Source: Hydractinia symbiolongicarpus (Eukaryota > Cnidaria > Hydrozoa > Anthoathecata > Hydractiniidae). Taken from it: a stretch of 60,000 nucleotides of DNA. Positions 1-12,040 of this stretch are shown here, one piece after another; position 1 is the first letter of the stretch; the number at the start of each line of letters is the position of its first letter. The notes beneath the pieces are model-generated. The model saw only the letters and a list, made by a program, of their open reading frames with translations, was not told the origin of the DNA and searched no databases. The position numbers were made by a program, and so were the translations under genes. The stretch lies in the NCBI RefSeq assembly GCF_029227915.1, contig NC_079878.1:9054001-9114000 (forward strand), in the 5' to 3' direction.

Positions 1-540
1 TATTTAGCACTGTATAAGTCAATTTACTTCTTTTATTATGGAAGAGAAAGAACAAATCTCACACCTTTCGATGTCATCTTAGTAGTGTTTAATGTATTTT
101 CACTTTCAAATCTTAGATTTATTACAGCTTTGTTTTGCACGGTAATCTTTTTTTCTTATTCACTGCTCAAATTTATATCTTATACTTTTTTCTCTCATCT
201 CGCCTCCCACTGTCATTATGAAATTATATTTATCTATATAACATGTTTTGTACAGAGAGGGGGTGATTGCTACGTTCAAGAATCTGCAGTACATAAAGTC
301 GTTCTTTTTACTATAAATCCTCCTTTCTTTTAGCATCTACCTACGTAATTTCTTTTTGCATATTTTGGATTCTCCACTTCCTTAAAGTGTATATATGTTT
401 GTTTGCTTGTTGTTATGCATCGTTAAGAAACATCTGATTAACTTAATAACAAAATTAATTCCTAAACACTAATTCCATTTCTAAACAAGGTTTTTATCGT
501 TGGACGTGAATATTTAATAAGAGAAAGTAAGAGCGTTCGT
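1..540. other. AT-rich non-coding stretch
   Basis: No open frame here looks coding. The open stretch at 85-333 starts at GTG, lacks protein-like composition and has no recognisable motif. The last 100 bases lead into the promoter of the small gene at 632. Confidence 0.6.
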
Positions 541-547
541 TATATCA
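541..547 (+). promoter_or_regulatory. Weak TATA-like box
   Basis: TATATCA lies 91 bp before the ATG at 632. The match is weak, but the spacing resembles that seen before several other small genes in this window (35591, 53680, 18061, 27434). Confidence 0.3.
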
Positions 548-631
548 ATGTTGTTACAGCCGTTAATAGGTTCAGAATAAATTTACATCACTTCGCAGAA
601 GATTTAAAAGAGGGGTTGTTTTGGAATCAAA

Positions 632-976
632 ATGTCGAAGACTGATTTGAAAGATATCGACAACGCAATCGAAAATGCCGTTTATGATGTGCAAAAGAAG
701 GAAACGAAGAAGAATAAAAAAATAACTGTGAACGTAAATAAAGCGAAATTTAAAAATTACAAGATGCTCTCCCCTGATCTTCTTTCACCGGCACAGGTTC
801 AGGATTGCTTAGAAGAAGGGCGAAAGTCGCCGTTAATTAAATCACCGGTTGCCGATCGGAAGTTTGTTCGTCGTCAGGGTGTATCTGAGAAGAATGAAAT
901 AGAACGACATTTAGTTAAAGAAACTGTAAAAAACTGCTTAAAAGCCGAAAACGTACTAGAGTATAATTTGTTTTGA
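632..976 (+). CDS. Small basic intronless protein, family 1 (copy A)
   Basis: Function unknown. It is a single-exon frame of 114 codons with an ATG start and a TGA stop. The N-terminus (about residues 8-21) is an acidic/hydrophobic helix, IDNAIENAVYDVQKK, followed by a Lys-rich stretch (22-43). A conserved C-terminal half has LEEGRKS, then DRKFVRRQGV and EKNEIERHLV, ending EYNLF. The same blocks in the same order occur in the frames at 6439-6777 and 11699-12040, which share only part of their sequence. That pattern fits coding conservation better than recent DNA duplication. It has no signal peptide, membrane segment or Cys pairs. The many Lys/Arg residues suggest a nuclear or nucleic-acid-associated protein, but that is inference. 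The RR..V..(R/K)N..ER spacing faintly resembles a bHLH basic region, but no loop or second helix follows. Confidence 0.65.
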   Translation: MSKTDLKDIDNAIENAVYDVQKKETKKNKKITVNVNKAKFKNYKMLSPDLLSPAQVQDCLEEGRKSPLIKSPVADRKFVRRQGVSEKNEIERHLVKETVKNCLKAENVLEYNLF

Positions 977-3900
977 GACTAATTAAGTAGAGTTTTTTAG
1001 CGTGGAGTATTTTCAGCCATAAAACGCATTTAGGCTTTAATATTTGCGTCAAATGAAGTTGAGGAATTCTGGTGCAAAGAAAGAGACAAAAAGAACAAAC
1101 ATATTTTTGTAGCCACTGGTTCATGAAAGCAATAATTGGATATGGGATGGTGAACCATTTAAAAACAAAATAATTGAAAAACAGAATCATTATTATTGGT
1201 TTCGTGAGTGGCATTCTTGCTGACGTCAGCATGTGTCTTGCTACAGTTTTTTTTTACTATTTACTATTTTGAATACAATGTAGATGTTTCAGACTTGCAG
1301 TTTTTCACGTTAATGTTTGAATATGTGTTTTTGCGTCAAAGTCTCGATAACCAAAGTCTCGATAACTTTAATAACTTTTCTTCTAAATGTTTTTATACAA
1401 CTCTTACCTTTTGCTTACTGAGGTAGAGAAAATGGGTTTGGTTCTCACCTATCATTGTGACTTTCAAAGAAAGACAATATACATTCGAATTTTTTAAGAA
1501 ATTTTTGTAATTTTCTACAGTTTTAATTCAGGGTCAAAAATATTTGGACCAAAAAATTTCGGAAATTTTCGGACTAATTCTTAGAATACATTTCACAGTT
1601 TCAGGCAAACTTTTGGATTGAGTTTCAGGCTAATTATAATTTTGCATTATTTTTCAAGCGTTAGAAGAGGAAGTGGCAAAAGAAGAATGGAGATTACATT
1701 CTGTCATTTATATTAGGTTTAATTTGAAGTTGAAAACTTGAAAATCTAACTTGTATAAATACATTCTAAAGAAAATGCAAATATATTTAAACTGAAAGAA
1801 AGTCGTTATCGTCGTCGTTGTTATTGTCGTTATTTCTGCCGTTGCCACAACAACATAGTATTGACACACTAGAATGCGCCATTATGAAAACGTGAAGACT
1901 GACCAGATTACCGAGTAAAAAAGAAAATCTTTGCTTTGAAATATTGGTTTTTCTATGTCGTTCCTGTAGACAAGTGCCGGTGTTGTAGCTGAAAGTTACA
2001 GAGATCAATGTTTTTAAGCGCGTCTGCATTTTTTTTTAACAATCTCATTCCAATTTGTTTTTCTTTTTACGATATTACTAACTGCACTAAAGAGAGCTTA
2101 ACATCTAGTAGCACACATTTCTGTTATTGGTCAAAATAGGAGTATCATCTTTTTTAATCTTGGTAATGGAGGCGGTTAATTTGTATTGGAGGTGGCTTAA
2201 TAACACTGATCACAACAGAAGTACTGGTATAGTTACTAAAAAAGGGGAGGCGAACTCTGATAAGGCGATGATTTCACATGATTGGTAAATCATGTGAGAG
2301 CAGTTGCTAGGAAAGTGAAACACGATCATTGAAATCTCAGTTAACATAGGATCAAACAGACTATGAAAATGAAAAGAAATACGGCACTATAGTATAAAAT
2401 GTGATTACAATAGGGAGGCGTTTAATATTTCGTCAAGTTAAGTAAGGTCAAACAACGTCTGTTCTTATTTATCTATTGTTGCTTTTAAGTGTTGCAAACA
2501 ACGGTTATGAAATACTTTATCGGGAATGAACAACTTGCAACAACGGTTCCATGTCTTATATACCTCACCTTGAAAACGAGGCGTAAAGAAAGCAAGAGCG
2601 CAAATTACGGTTTCAGCAATGTGCATAGTGTATTTAATTTTTTTAATCATTATTATTCGATATTTTTATTCGATATTCTAGCTTAGATTAAAACTTTTTC
2701 ATAACTGGATAGCCCAAATCTTTTTTTTTTTAAATCTAGTCAAGATGCATCGAAACAAACATACCCGTATACGTAATGTTCGTTAGTACCCCCTACCATT
2801 ATTCTTTTTAGGTTTCCAGTTAATTAGCAAAATTATTTTTTCAGTAATAGAAACTCACGAGAAGACGTCAGGAAAAATGTTTTGTAAAAAGGTATTAGAA
2901 ATTTGCACCGTAAGAATTCATTTTACAGCCTGGCCAGTTGACATAGAAAATGTGTATCTGTCCAAGGTTTTAAAAATATCAAAATTACCATAATAAGCAC
3001 CCTAAAGTAATTGAACTTTAACTCTGTTCTAACTCAGAAAATATATTTCACGTCCATCTTAATATAAACTGACCAATAACAGGGTACACAGACGAAGAAG
3101 ACAATCCACCTCAACATGAACATTCACTACAAGATTGACACAGACGAATAAAACCGACATCAACATGAACACGCAGTATTCACGTTTTTCCACATACCAG
3201 TAGCTGAATGCTCCTGCCTTTCAGTTTATGTCTTAAATAGGAAAAGCGCTTAAAAATCAATGCAGTACTAAATATTTGAGGCTTTGATGCTCAGCGATGA
3301 AGAAACAATACAATCTGCAGCTATTACTTTGCTGAAGCTTTAATGTTATTTAAAGAAATCCTTAAAAGGCATTAAGATTGGGATTTGAGATTGTTGTCCA
3401 ACTTCTCAGGAACGATAAAAATGCTGCATAACACTGTTCTCAACTTTGCCAAATAATTCACATTTTTTTTAATTGTTAATTACAAAAGTAGTGCCATTTC
3501 GTGTATTTTTAATGAGAATCATCAATACCTATAAAGTATTCTGCCGAACAATTGATGACTAGCTCGTTTAAATTGTAATTCTGCTAATAAGTGACCTGTT
3601 GTAATTTTTTACGCAAGTATTTGACCTGTGGCTTAATGTTATTATTTTATAGGGGCTCATCACCTGAAGAGCCTAAAGCTCGGTTAGATAGAATATCTCG
3701 TTGTAGACTGTATGTTACTAGCTTTGTCGTCACTGCGTTATTTTGTTTTATTCATAAGTCGCATATTTACATTCCGTAAATTAAAATTTTAAAATAACAT
3801 TCAAAACACATTCGGTTATTTCATATCACCTACATTATAATACCGAAATTTTCGTCTACAAACCAAAGAATAGTGACAGGCGAATTCCAATGAATGTTCC

Positions 3901-4019
3901 GGAAGAGTTGCATTGAATTTCCACGGGTTTCGACTAGTATTATTTTCTCCTTTCTGTATTAGTAACACCCGTATTTTTTCTGTCTCTACTCAAAATGCTA
4001 TTAAAGTAGCGATGGCTGT
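977..4019. other. Non-coding stretch
   Basis: I see no supportable gene. There is a 15-bp direct duplication (CAAAGTCTCGATAAC) near 1338-1368. A possible acceptor and open frame at 3653-3779 is discussed under rejected items. The open frames around 1.2, 1.8-2.0 and 2.5 kb overlap each other on opposite strands and look like chance. Confidence 0.5.
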
Positions 4020-4250
4020 GCTATGGACACGAAATGTGATATAAAATGGACGGGCTACCAACTAGTCTATTTAATAATGCCGTATTCTGTATGTTCAAAA
4101 CGGCTATACGCAGCTTCCATACAGATCTCCCGCAGTTAACGACTAGTCTGTAATAATAACCCTCGCATAAATTATGACAGGATGACGGGCGAACCCGTGG
4201 ATTTTTTCACGAGTTAATGACTACTCTATTTAATAATAATATTGTTTATG
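4020..4250 (-). repeat. Degraded copies of the CCCGTGG/GACTAGT dispersed repeat
   Basis: Read on the minus strand, this contains the signature pieces of the dispersed repeat best seen at 22.1-22.9 kb: GACTAGT-like blocks (4057, 4141), GGGCGAACCCGTGGA at about 4188 with a partly broken partner arm, and TAATAAT tracts. Two or three degraded units appear to overlap. No coding capacity. Confidence 0.55.
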
Positions 4251-4481
4251 TTAGGGGCCATCTACAAAGGAGATCCGCACACCGATTTTTTATTCCTTTT
4301 TCGTATCCGCATGTCGTTGTGATATTTTTTTTAATTCGTAAAGGGTAGTATAGCACCTCAGCAATAGCAGAAAATTTTCCTAGACAAAAACAACTATGAT
4401 ACTATGATGTTGAAAAATGCTTCTCATGTAAGTGACTAATAAAACGACTTGTATAATCATATCTCTAAAAAGACAACCGGA

Positions 4482-4715
4482 TCAGCAAGAAATGCAAAAA
4501 AAAATATTCTGTACAGGATGTCCGCTTACGGCTAAACACCCTACCTCTGTCCGCTTTTTCCCCCACCCACCCAAGGTGCTGATGTCTTTTAATGGATAAC
4601 CCCGAGGAAAGCCGCTCAACTGGTCACCCGCCAAAATACCTCCATGCCATGCCTCGTTTGGAGTTTGAACCCACGACCTCCGCATTTAAAGCGAACAAGG
4701 TTACCAGTCGGTGCT
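4482..4715 (-). repeat. tRNA-derived SINE
   Basis: On the minus strand the head reads like a tRNA. There is an A-box-like segment (TTAGCACCGACTGGTAACC, near 4715-4697), a short stem with a TTTAAAT loop, and a B-box-like GTGGGTTCAAACTCC (near 4676-4662). An unrelated body follows, ending in an A/T-rich tail near 4495. The tRNA cloverleaf is not fully preserved, so this is a SINE and not a functional tRNA gene. An open frame runs through it by chance. Confidence 0.6.
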
Positions 4716-5334
4716 AAAATAATCTCTTGTTCTTTTCTTTACACATTTAGAACCATACTACATGACCACATAGTATAAAAATATCAGGATATCGATAAGG
4801 AGCTCTCAGGGAACCTAGCTGGATAGTTCTCCATCGTAAAACTTATTAAAAGAGATTGCAAAACGTCTTAAGAGTGATCACAAAACTTTTGGGAAGGAGT
4901 TTATTATTTCATCGAGATTTTATAACTGTCTTGATGCACTGAAATCAGCTCATTTGGTTCACACCAAATGTTTTTTTCTCTCTGCAACCGGTCATCGTCT
5001 TGTTGATATGATTTCCTTACACTTATCTTGATTATCAGGTCGTTAAGTTTATGCTTTATACATTCTAATTTTTAATCATCAAGTTGAAAACCAAACAAGA
5101 AAATCAGTGTCAAATTAAAACAATTCTTTATCAAAAGACATAGCTGCAATGTTGAGTTATTTTATAGAACAGTAACTCTACGTTCCTATTTCTCAAAGGA
5201 TATAATCGTTTTTAGCCCAATATTTCGAATTTGTTCTTGCTCTTTGAGAACCTCATATCAAAGTACTAGGAACTAAGTTCTGTTTTTGTTGTTATTACAA
5301 TAATTCATGTCACCATTTTTGTAGGAAAGTCACG

Positions 5335-5375
<41 letters not shown>

Positions 5376-6290
5376 CTTGAAAAGTGTTATGTTTTTACCT
5401 TTGTGTCTCGCGTTAAGTTGTGGTGGCGAAGTACTCCATATAAAAAAATACTGACTCACAAATGTGATAGTTTCAAGATATTATTCTTTAATAATCTTTG
5501 GAGCGGTAAATTATCTTATCAGATCTGACCACACACATCTGGAACACCATCCTGTTTGTTATGTCATTCTTCCTTTGGAGAAAAAAACATCGGACAAAAG
5601 TTTGTTGGACGAAAGTGACGATTATTCGGAAAGATGACGAACTTTTTTTCCGACAAGAAGCTTAGATAAACATTTGTCAGTCAAAAATTTTGTTTGGTGA
5701 GGTTGTTCCCTTTCTTCAGGTGTTTTGAAGCGCTAGCCTCTTTATTATTTCCTATCTTCTTCGCATGTTGTTATTCTGCATTTTATTAGAAACCAGCCGT
5801 CACAACAATAATAATGGCGTCCTTCGGAATTTATTCCATTATCGGAGTTTGCATTCCAACCCAGGCTACTTGCAGCGATCGTTTGTCTATTAAGGAAACA
5901 ATTTTAATTCCCGCGTGTCGGCTGTGTACGAAACATAATAGTTGGACATAATTCCTGACAAACAAAAGAGATACTGCCTAATACAAAAATCTCGCGTTAA
6001 TTAATTAATCTGAAATTCATAAGAGTATTAGAAAAGTTATGTAAAGCAATTTAAACTGTATGCGTCTCCTTGGGAATATTTATTATGGTTTCAAATCACC
6101 AAGGTTTTTAATTGTGGCAGCTTCTTTTGTTAAAGTTGATCAAGAAATGCTTTTTTAATTACACCACATGCCATAGTGCATGTTATTGATGTAATTTTTC
6201 TATTGTTAAAACACAATGATGCGGATCAGGAAAGTGTCATAACACGCAGACTAGACGGTCAATGGCTGACGTAAACAAAACAAAACATCT
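4716..6290. other. Non-coding stretch before family-1 gene B
   Basis: It holds a (GTT)n microsatellite and otherwise unstructured AT-rich sequence. A TGACGTAA half-CRE-like site at about 6268 sits just upstream of the TATA box for the gene at 6439. Confidence 0.5.
5333..5373. repeat. (GTT)n microsatellite
   Basis: About 13 uninterrupted GTT units. Confidence 0.95.
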
Positions 6291-6298
6291 TATAAAAG
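6291..6298 (+). promoter_or_regulatory. TATA box
   Basis: TATAAAAG is a strong TATA match 148 bp before the ATG at 6439, with a TGACGTAA motif about 20 bp further upstream. The longer leader differs from the roughly 90 bp seen at most of the other small genes. Confidence 0.45.
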
Positions 6299-6438
6299 AA
6301 GTTGAATGTGGTTTTTTATATCAGTTGTTCGAATACCACACTCACTGAACTTCGTATATATATTTATACAGCTATACTTTCTGCATAGGAGAGGACCTCT
6401 TTTAAAACTGCATATATTGTGACTCATTATTTGAAATC

Positions 6439-6777
6439 ATGTTGGCTAAAGATATTGAAATAGCGCTTGAAGATGCCGTGTATTGCATACAGAAGAAAGA
6501 GTTGAAAAAGGAGAAGAGAAGAAATTCAACGGTTAAGAAAATTTTCAACAAACAAAAGTACGAACTTATTACCGAGCAGACACTAACCCAAGAGGAGTTA
6601 AAAGCTCGCCTGGAAGAGGGAAAAAAGTCGTTGTTGATAAGGTCGCCTCAGAATGATCGAAAATACGAGCGGCGGCAAGCTGTGTTTGAAAGGAATGAAA
6701 CTGAAAGACAGCTGGTGAGGAGTACAGTTAAAAATCACATGATTAACCAACAAATGCAAGAATATTACTTAAATTGA
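6439..6777 (+). CDS. Small basic intronless protein, family 1 (copy B)
   Basis: Function unknown. It has 112 codons, one exon, ATG start and TGA stop. It aligns along its length with copies at 632 and 11699. The N-terminus MLAKDIEIALEDAVYCIQKK matches the start of the 11699-12040 protein (MLNKNIEEAIDDAV). Next come a Lys-rich linker, KYELI, then LEEGKKS, the core DRKYERRQAVFERNETERQL (about residues 77-96) and an EYYLN terminus. This copy is the most regular and defines the family best. It carries no targeting or membrane signal. The stop context TTGAGAC is shared with copy A. The nearest neighbours are repeats, not other genes. The role is open; strong basic charge and predicted helices would suit a nucleic-acid or chromatin partner, which is inference only. 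Confidence 0.7.
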   Translation: MLAKDIEIALEDAVYCIQKKELKKEKRRNSTVKKIFNKQKYELITEQTLTQEELKARLEEGKKSLLIRSPQNDRKYERRQAVFERNETERQLVRSTVKNHMINQQMQEYYLN

Positions 6778-9700
6778 GACTTTTGCGTCAACAACGTTTT
6801 AAGAAGTTTTCGTGTTGTTTATTCGTGATCGGTGCACCAAGAAACGCGTTGATTGTTGACAATTACGATGAACTTTCTCAGGAAGGAAGTGTTAACGAGA
6901 AGTCCGTCCAGTAGACTTTTAAGTAGATTATAAATCATACGGAATGTGATTAATTATATTGCTTCAAAACATTGGTGAAGAGGTGGTCAAGTTTTTTCAG
7001 GGATTTTTTTTTCTTTCAATTTTTATATATATATGTATTTACTTGTTAATTAATTTTACAGATTATTTATAGAAATTTTTAATATATTACAGATATATAT
7101 TTGTAGATAATTCCATATTTTATATGTTGAGCGTTGAAAAAGATAATTACTATTAAATTTAAACAATATTGTCTTTAATATTTCCATAGTATACGAAAGC
7201 GACAAAAGAAATTTCTCCGAGAAAGTACCATAAAGATTTCTCTACGGTATCCTCATAAAAATTGAAAGTGAAAAATTCTTACTAGTGATCTAATATATTC
7301 TAAGCATTTTAAAATTGACTTTAAACAACCTAATGCAACCTGTTATTAATTTTTATGGTCTTCCGTTTTTCTTTGTGAAAACGAGGCCAAACAATCAAAA
7401 GCGGCACGATAAGAGGATTTTGATCACCAACGCTCTTTCCCGTAGCGGCTTGGAATTAAGAAACACGCACGCGCATTAATAGATGCTGCCAAGTATGATT
7501 TTTTTTAACAAAGAAGTAGGAGAAAGTTTGAAATTTTAAAACTGTTGGAAAAATATCTTGAAAATGTCATATCCCCCGATTTGGCTATGAAAAACTACAA
7601 GCTTTTTTATAAGAATATAAAACTTCTAACCAGTTTTCTTCTCATTATTCTTATTTCTCTATTGTTTTAAACAATAGACTTGTTGTTTTAAGCCCCAAAT
7701 TTTAGCCTGATATTCTTATAAAGCTTATTCTTATAGAAAAAAAGCGTGGATTAGTTCCAGAAGATTTGTTTTTATGCGTAATTAGGCGTTTTTGCGTGGA
7801 AAGAAATGTGGAAAAATTCTTAGTAAACAGGGGGGTGTTAAATCTAGTCTGCTTTTAGGAAAGTCATTTCCGCGGGTATTTAAGGTTTCGTACGTACCAA
7901 ATGCACTTAATTTTTACGGAAGTTTAATTTTGCGAATTTTCAAAGAAACCGTGCAACTTAGTGCTGCAAAAATTTATTTCTTAATTTTGAAGAAATAAAA
8001 AATGGACATCTATTGTGGAATTTAAAAAATCTATAAAAATTTCAAAATATTGAGCAGTACTTTAGATAAAATCTTGTCTGGCGACAGTTGGTCACATAAA
8101 ATCGAGAAAAATCGAAAAAGATTAGTTGGGGGTGGATGAGAAATAGTCAATTTATTATCTTCTGACAAGTTTCTCAATAACATTTGATAAAATACCATCT
8201 AGAACAATTAGATAGCTAAGTACAAAATTACTAAGGAGGGAAAGGAGATGGTTATGGAACATATAAAAGGCTTTATTGTGGCTGTCATATTTAAACGGTA
8301 GCAGAAACCAGTAATTTTGTGGAGAAATTTATTGGTAATCAATACTGATCGATTAATGAGATACGCTGATGTAAGGTAATGTATTGCACAATTATGGTCT
8401 CGTTGCAAATCATTATGGTTACAAATCTAATACAATTGAGGTTGAATGCAATTTATTTGAAAGTGATGTTGAAATTTGCAGGAAATCTAAAGGTGATGTC
8501 ATAACGATTTATAACTTGCCTTGGCAATCTTTTATTATCCATGAAACTGTCAAAAAGCAAAAAAATCGACATTTTATAATCGATGTTAAAATAACGTACA
8601 GGATTATGCCCTGCATTTCGCTCTTTTTTCAACAAGAACGACGAGACGATAAATTTTTTGTTCTTTTAGTCCGTGCCAAGTTGGTGTCGTCATTTGTGGA
8701 TTTTAAGGCTTCGCATTCAAAACACTTAGTCAGCCTAGGAAGAATATTTCTTTCGCTGACGGCCATTTTTTACCGTTTTTTTTTCTTTTTCTTTTGAAAC
8801 ATCCGTATTCACATGTTATTCTCAACACCGAGTTTTGTTTTTTTTGCTTTAAAGCTCTTCAAAATGATCTATGTTTTTGGGTGTGGCATTGTATTTCCTC
8901 GCAATGTGGCCATACTGAACTGCAGAGAACAAGCATTGTTTCCTTATATAATCACAGCCGCCATCTTGTTTAAAACGCTGGACCATTTAAGATATTTGTT
9001 TATGAATTGTACAAGACGATATTTAACAGGTTTTTTTTATTTTTATCAGGTATTTTTTTAATTTTTACTTTTAATATTTTTCAAATATTTACACATGAAG
9101 CCACCTCAGTAGTCATCAATGTGGGTCCTGTGTTCAAGACTAGATTTACGTCAGCATTGTCTAGCAAATTTTTCTCACATGGTATAAAATGACCCGTAGT
9201 TGTGGTAATAGCACTTGTTAAACATGTTTCTATAATAACAACCATAATTTGTGTGTTCAAAATGCCTGCGAACCTGCGAATTAGCGATAACCTCGTACTT
9301 ACAACCAGTATAAACCCAAAGCTGTGCTGTGGACTAAAGAACCGTTCACATGATTACGAAAAGAACTCCTAACCACACGGCTACACTTGTGAAGGTCTGG
9401 AAAATCAAGAAAATGGACCATCCCGACGTCTATTGTAGAAGGATCAAACTAAAAAACGTAATTTGGTTTGTGAACATTGACAAATTTATAGTTCGTGTTT
9501 CAAATATGGTAAGAGTGTAAATGATTGCTTGTGGGTACGGTCTTCGAAATTTGACTTTTTTTCAATAAAGGCTTGTTTTGTTTGCTTGTTTTGCTTGTTT
9601 GTTTATCTAAAATAGAAAACTTAAGTTATTCAGTATGACAGTTGAAATAACACCTTGTATGACTTATTTGCGTCATCCTGTTTCTTTCATGTCAATCTCA

Positions 9701-10879
9701 CTCTTGACACATAACTAATAACTCTCTTATTACTGGCTCCTACTTGATCGACGTGTAAATATGTTTCCCAGCGCTACAATGTTGAAGTTTTTTGTTGTTG
9801 TTATTGTCGTTTGTTTTTGTTGCCCTTGTTTTTGCTGTTTTTATATAGAAGTAAAATAAAAGCGAAAAAAATAGTTATTTTAATGTTAATAAAATGACTT
9901 CTGTAACATTAAAATGTATCATCATTTGAATGATGTTTTTGGTACACCGCTAATTCGCCAGAAGCGTTTCCTCACATCCTACTATATTGCAATACTGAAT
10001 AATATTGCAATCTAGTGGAATAGTTATTTCTCAACGTCCTTGACTCATTTATTTTACTCAATTTACGCTTTTGAAATCAGATATCGTTCGGCTAATGTTT
10101 CCTGACTGTAGGATCCTTGCAGAGGAGTTTGGTTTCTGCGCCTCCATATGGTTGCAACAACTTCCTTATAGATCAATTTATGTTTAATTCTATATTCTCT
10201 ATTAAGAGGTTCAGAAGGTGATTCAAACACTTGCCAATATGAATTGTGGTTGTGTAATTTTTCATTGTTTTCTTGTGTATGGTGTGGTGGCGAATTTTAT
10301 TTAGCGGACAGGATGAAAAAAGATTTGGCAAGGATGGGGAAAGATTAATTTTTTAAATTTTTTTTTCATTAAACTTCTTTCTTATGTTATTTTTCATTTT
10401 TTCATTTTCAATAACTCGTTTTTACTCGGAAAGAAAGAAATACAATAATGCTACTGCGATTTGATTGTTTGTTTGCTATTTATTCTTTCGTTATGCCAAA
10501 AACTTCTCGTTGCAACAGTAAAGCATTTTTAGCCAAGTCGCGTGTTACCTAGTCAGAAGTCGCGGCCCTATGCGTGTTTCTGTATGTACTAAATTTCCTC
10601 TAAATTGGTAAATAAGAGTGCTTAATGGTTGTGTAACAGAAATCCGTATAATTTTTTGAAATTATCAAATAAATTCTCTGTAACATCGCGTATTCACACG
10701 CAATTGCTTTGAGTATGATATCTCAAGTAAATGGTGTTTCGGTTCAAAAGCAGAAATAAAAATGAGACTTCTCACAAATGAGCGTGAACAATTATCTTGA
10801 AGAAACACAAAGAAGACCTGTTAAAAGCAATATTCGTTATTTCAAGAAATAATATGTTAATTCTCTATAATATTACCCT
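6778..10879. other. Long non-coding stretch
   Basis: About 4 kb of AT-rich DNA without a gene I can support. The longest open frame (8384-8797, 137 codons) has no ATG near its start, ends in a poly-Phe tract from a T-run and overlaps open frames on the other strand. There are purine/pyrimidine runs and TTTG-rich simple sequence near 9560-9605 and 9790-9840. Confidence 0.5.
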
Positions 10880-10998
10880 TCGTCTGTCTGTCTCTGGTAA
10901 CGCAGTAGCTAAGCACACGAAATGCGGTATATAAAGGTCGGGCGAACTCGTGGATTTTACACGGGCTAACGACTAGTCTATTGTAATAATAGCCGTAT
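10880..10998 (-). repeat. Dispersed CCCGTGG/GACTAGT repeat, one unit
   Basis: Read on the minus strand, the unit shows in order AATAATAGACTAGTCGTTAG, an imperfect CCCGTG...CACGAG palindrome, TTCGCCCGACCTTTATATAC, GCATTTCGTGTG and a short CAGACAGACG tract. This is the same order as the units at 22.1-22.9 kb and 34.05-34.28 kb. Confidence 0.7.
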
Positions 10999-11698
10999 TT
11001 TGCTTAACTGCTTAAAATGAGCACCCCGCAGCTTTATTTCGAACCCCGTCTGAATAATTTTAATATGTCAGTGCTTATAAGTGGATTTTTAGGGGCCATA
11101 TGACTACCGCAGAGTATTATTATAACAGTTAGACGAAATGCTGATGTGTGGGAAAATATACGCCCAGTATATCCAATATTACATGTAATAAAGTTGTTTA
11201 GCAATCTTGAAAATTTAGTAGAGTTGGTGGTTAAAATACGTGTAAAAATTTTAGTAGAAGATTTTTTAAATCTCTGTTCGTAGAAATGTTGATCATAAAT
11301 ATCAATAAAAATGCGAGTCTATAGAAAGAAAAAATAAGTTTTACTTTACAATTTGGCGGATTAATGCTACTATGTTTTTTGTTGTTGTTTTTTACTCCTT
11401 ATGGGTAATTCTAGAAATACGCGGAAAATATAGTCAGAGTGCTTGTCACTGCGCAGAAGATAGACAATATCTCATATATATATACAAAATATTGTTCCAG
11501 GGACAGGAGAGTTTTATTAAATGAATTGTATTCAAACTGTCTCGAGAAGAAAGAAGTGGGTAAAAACTCAAGTATAATAGGACTCCTTCATAGAAGTATT
11601 TTCGAAGAGTTTCTTTTAATAAATATACAATAACAATGTTAAAATCATTTATATCCTATCCGACAAAATATGCCGTCGTCGAAACGCGTAGACGTGCG
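10999..11698. other. Non-coding stretch
   Basis: No gene recognised. The open frame at 11439-11633 has no supporting feature. Confidence 0.5.
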
Positions 11699-12040
11699 TC
11701 ACATGTTATCAAAATTATATTCAGCGACATGTTGAGTCCTGATGTAGTTTTTCAACACCTTTTTCACTAATTGTCTCTCGGTTGTGTTTCTTTCAGCTAC
11801 TGCTTCTCGTCTCGAAAACTTTCTGTCAACTTTCGGCGTCGTAATAATAGTTGAGTATTTGCCTTGCTGCAAATCTATATTTACATCTTTGCTGGAGTAT
11901 TCACTAGCTGGTATTAGATTGTACTTCCCTCTTAATAATATCTTCCAAGGGAATATCTTCTTAGTTTCTGTTTTGTAACTCTTTGTCTGAAGGTCCTTTA
12001 CAGCGTCGTCAATAGCTTCTTCAATGTTTTTATTCAACAT
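11699..12040 (-). CDS. Small basic intronless protein, family 1 (copy C)
   Basis: Function unknown. The frame is open upstream to 12103 without an ATG. I place the start at the ATG at 12040-12038 because the peptide from there (MLNKNIEEAIDDAVKDL) matches the start of the 6439-6777 protein. That gives 113 residues. It keeps the family order: acidic helix, Lys-rich linker, KYNLI, an LQQGK variant of LEEGKKS, and DRKFSRREAVAERNTTERQL (about residues 79-98), then a helical tail ending AEYNFDNM. It is the only family-1 copy on the minus strand, so the three copies are not a simple head-to-tail tandem. Conservation is strongest in the RR..V.ERN..ER block, with drift elsewhere, as expected for an old functional family. 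Confidence 0.68.
   Translation of the reverse strand: MLNKNIEEAIDDAVKDLQTKSYKTETKKIFPWKILLRGKYNLIPASEYSSKDVNIDLQQGKYSTIITTPKVDRKFSRREAVAERNTTERQLVKKVLKNYIRTQHVAEYNFDNM

Noticed and set aside
632-976. Histone- or bHLH-type identity of the family-1 proteins
   Set aside because: There is no histone fold pattern or 3' histone stem-loop, and the bHLH-like basic stretch is not followed by a loop and second helix.
3653-3779. Possible terminal exon after TTATTTTATAG encoding SSPEEPKARLDRI... and a hydrophobic end
   Set aside because: The peptide is plausible as a tail-anchored end, but I found no upstream exon or relative, so one splice-like site is not enough.
8384-8797. 137-codon open frame
   Set aside because: It has no ATG at its beginning, a poly-Phe end from a T-run, competing open frames on both strands and no recognisable motif.
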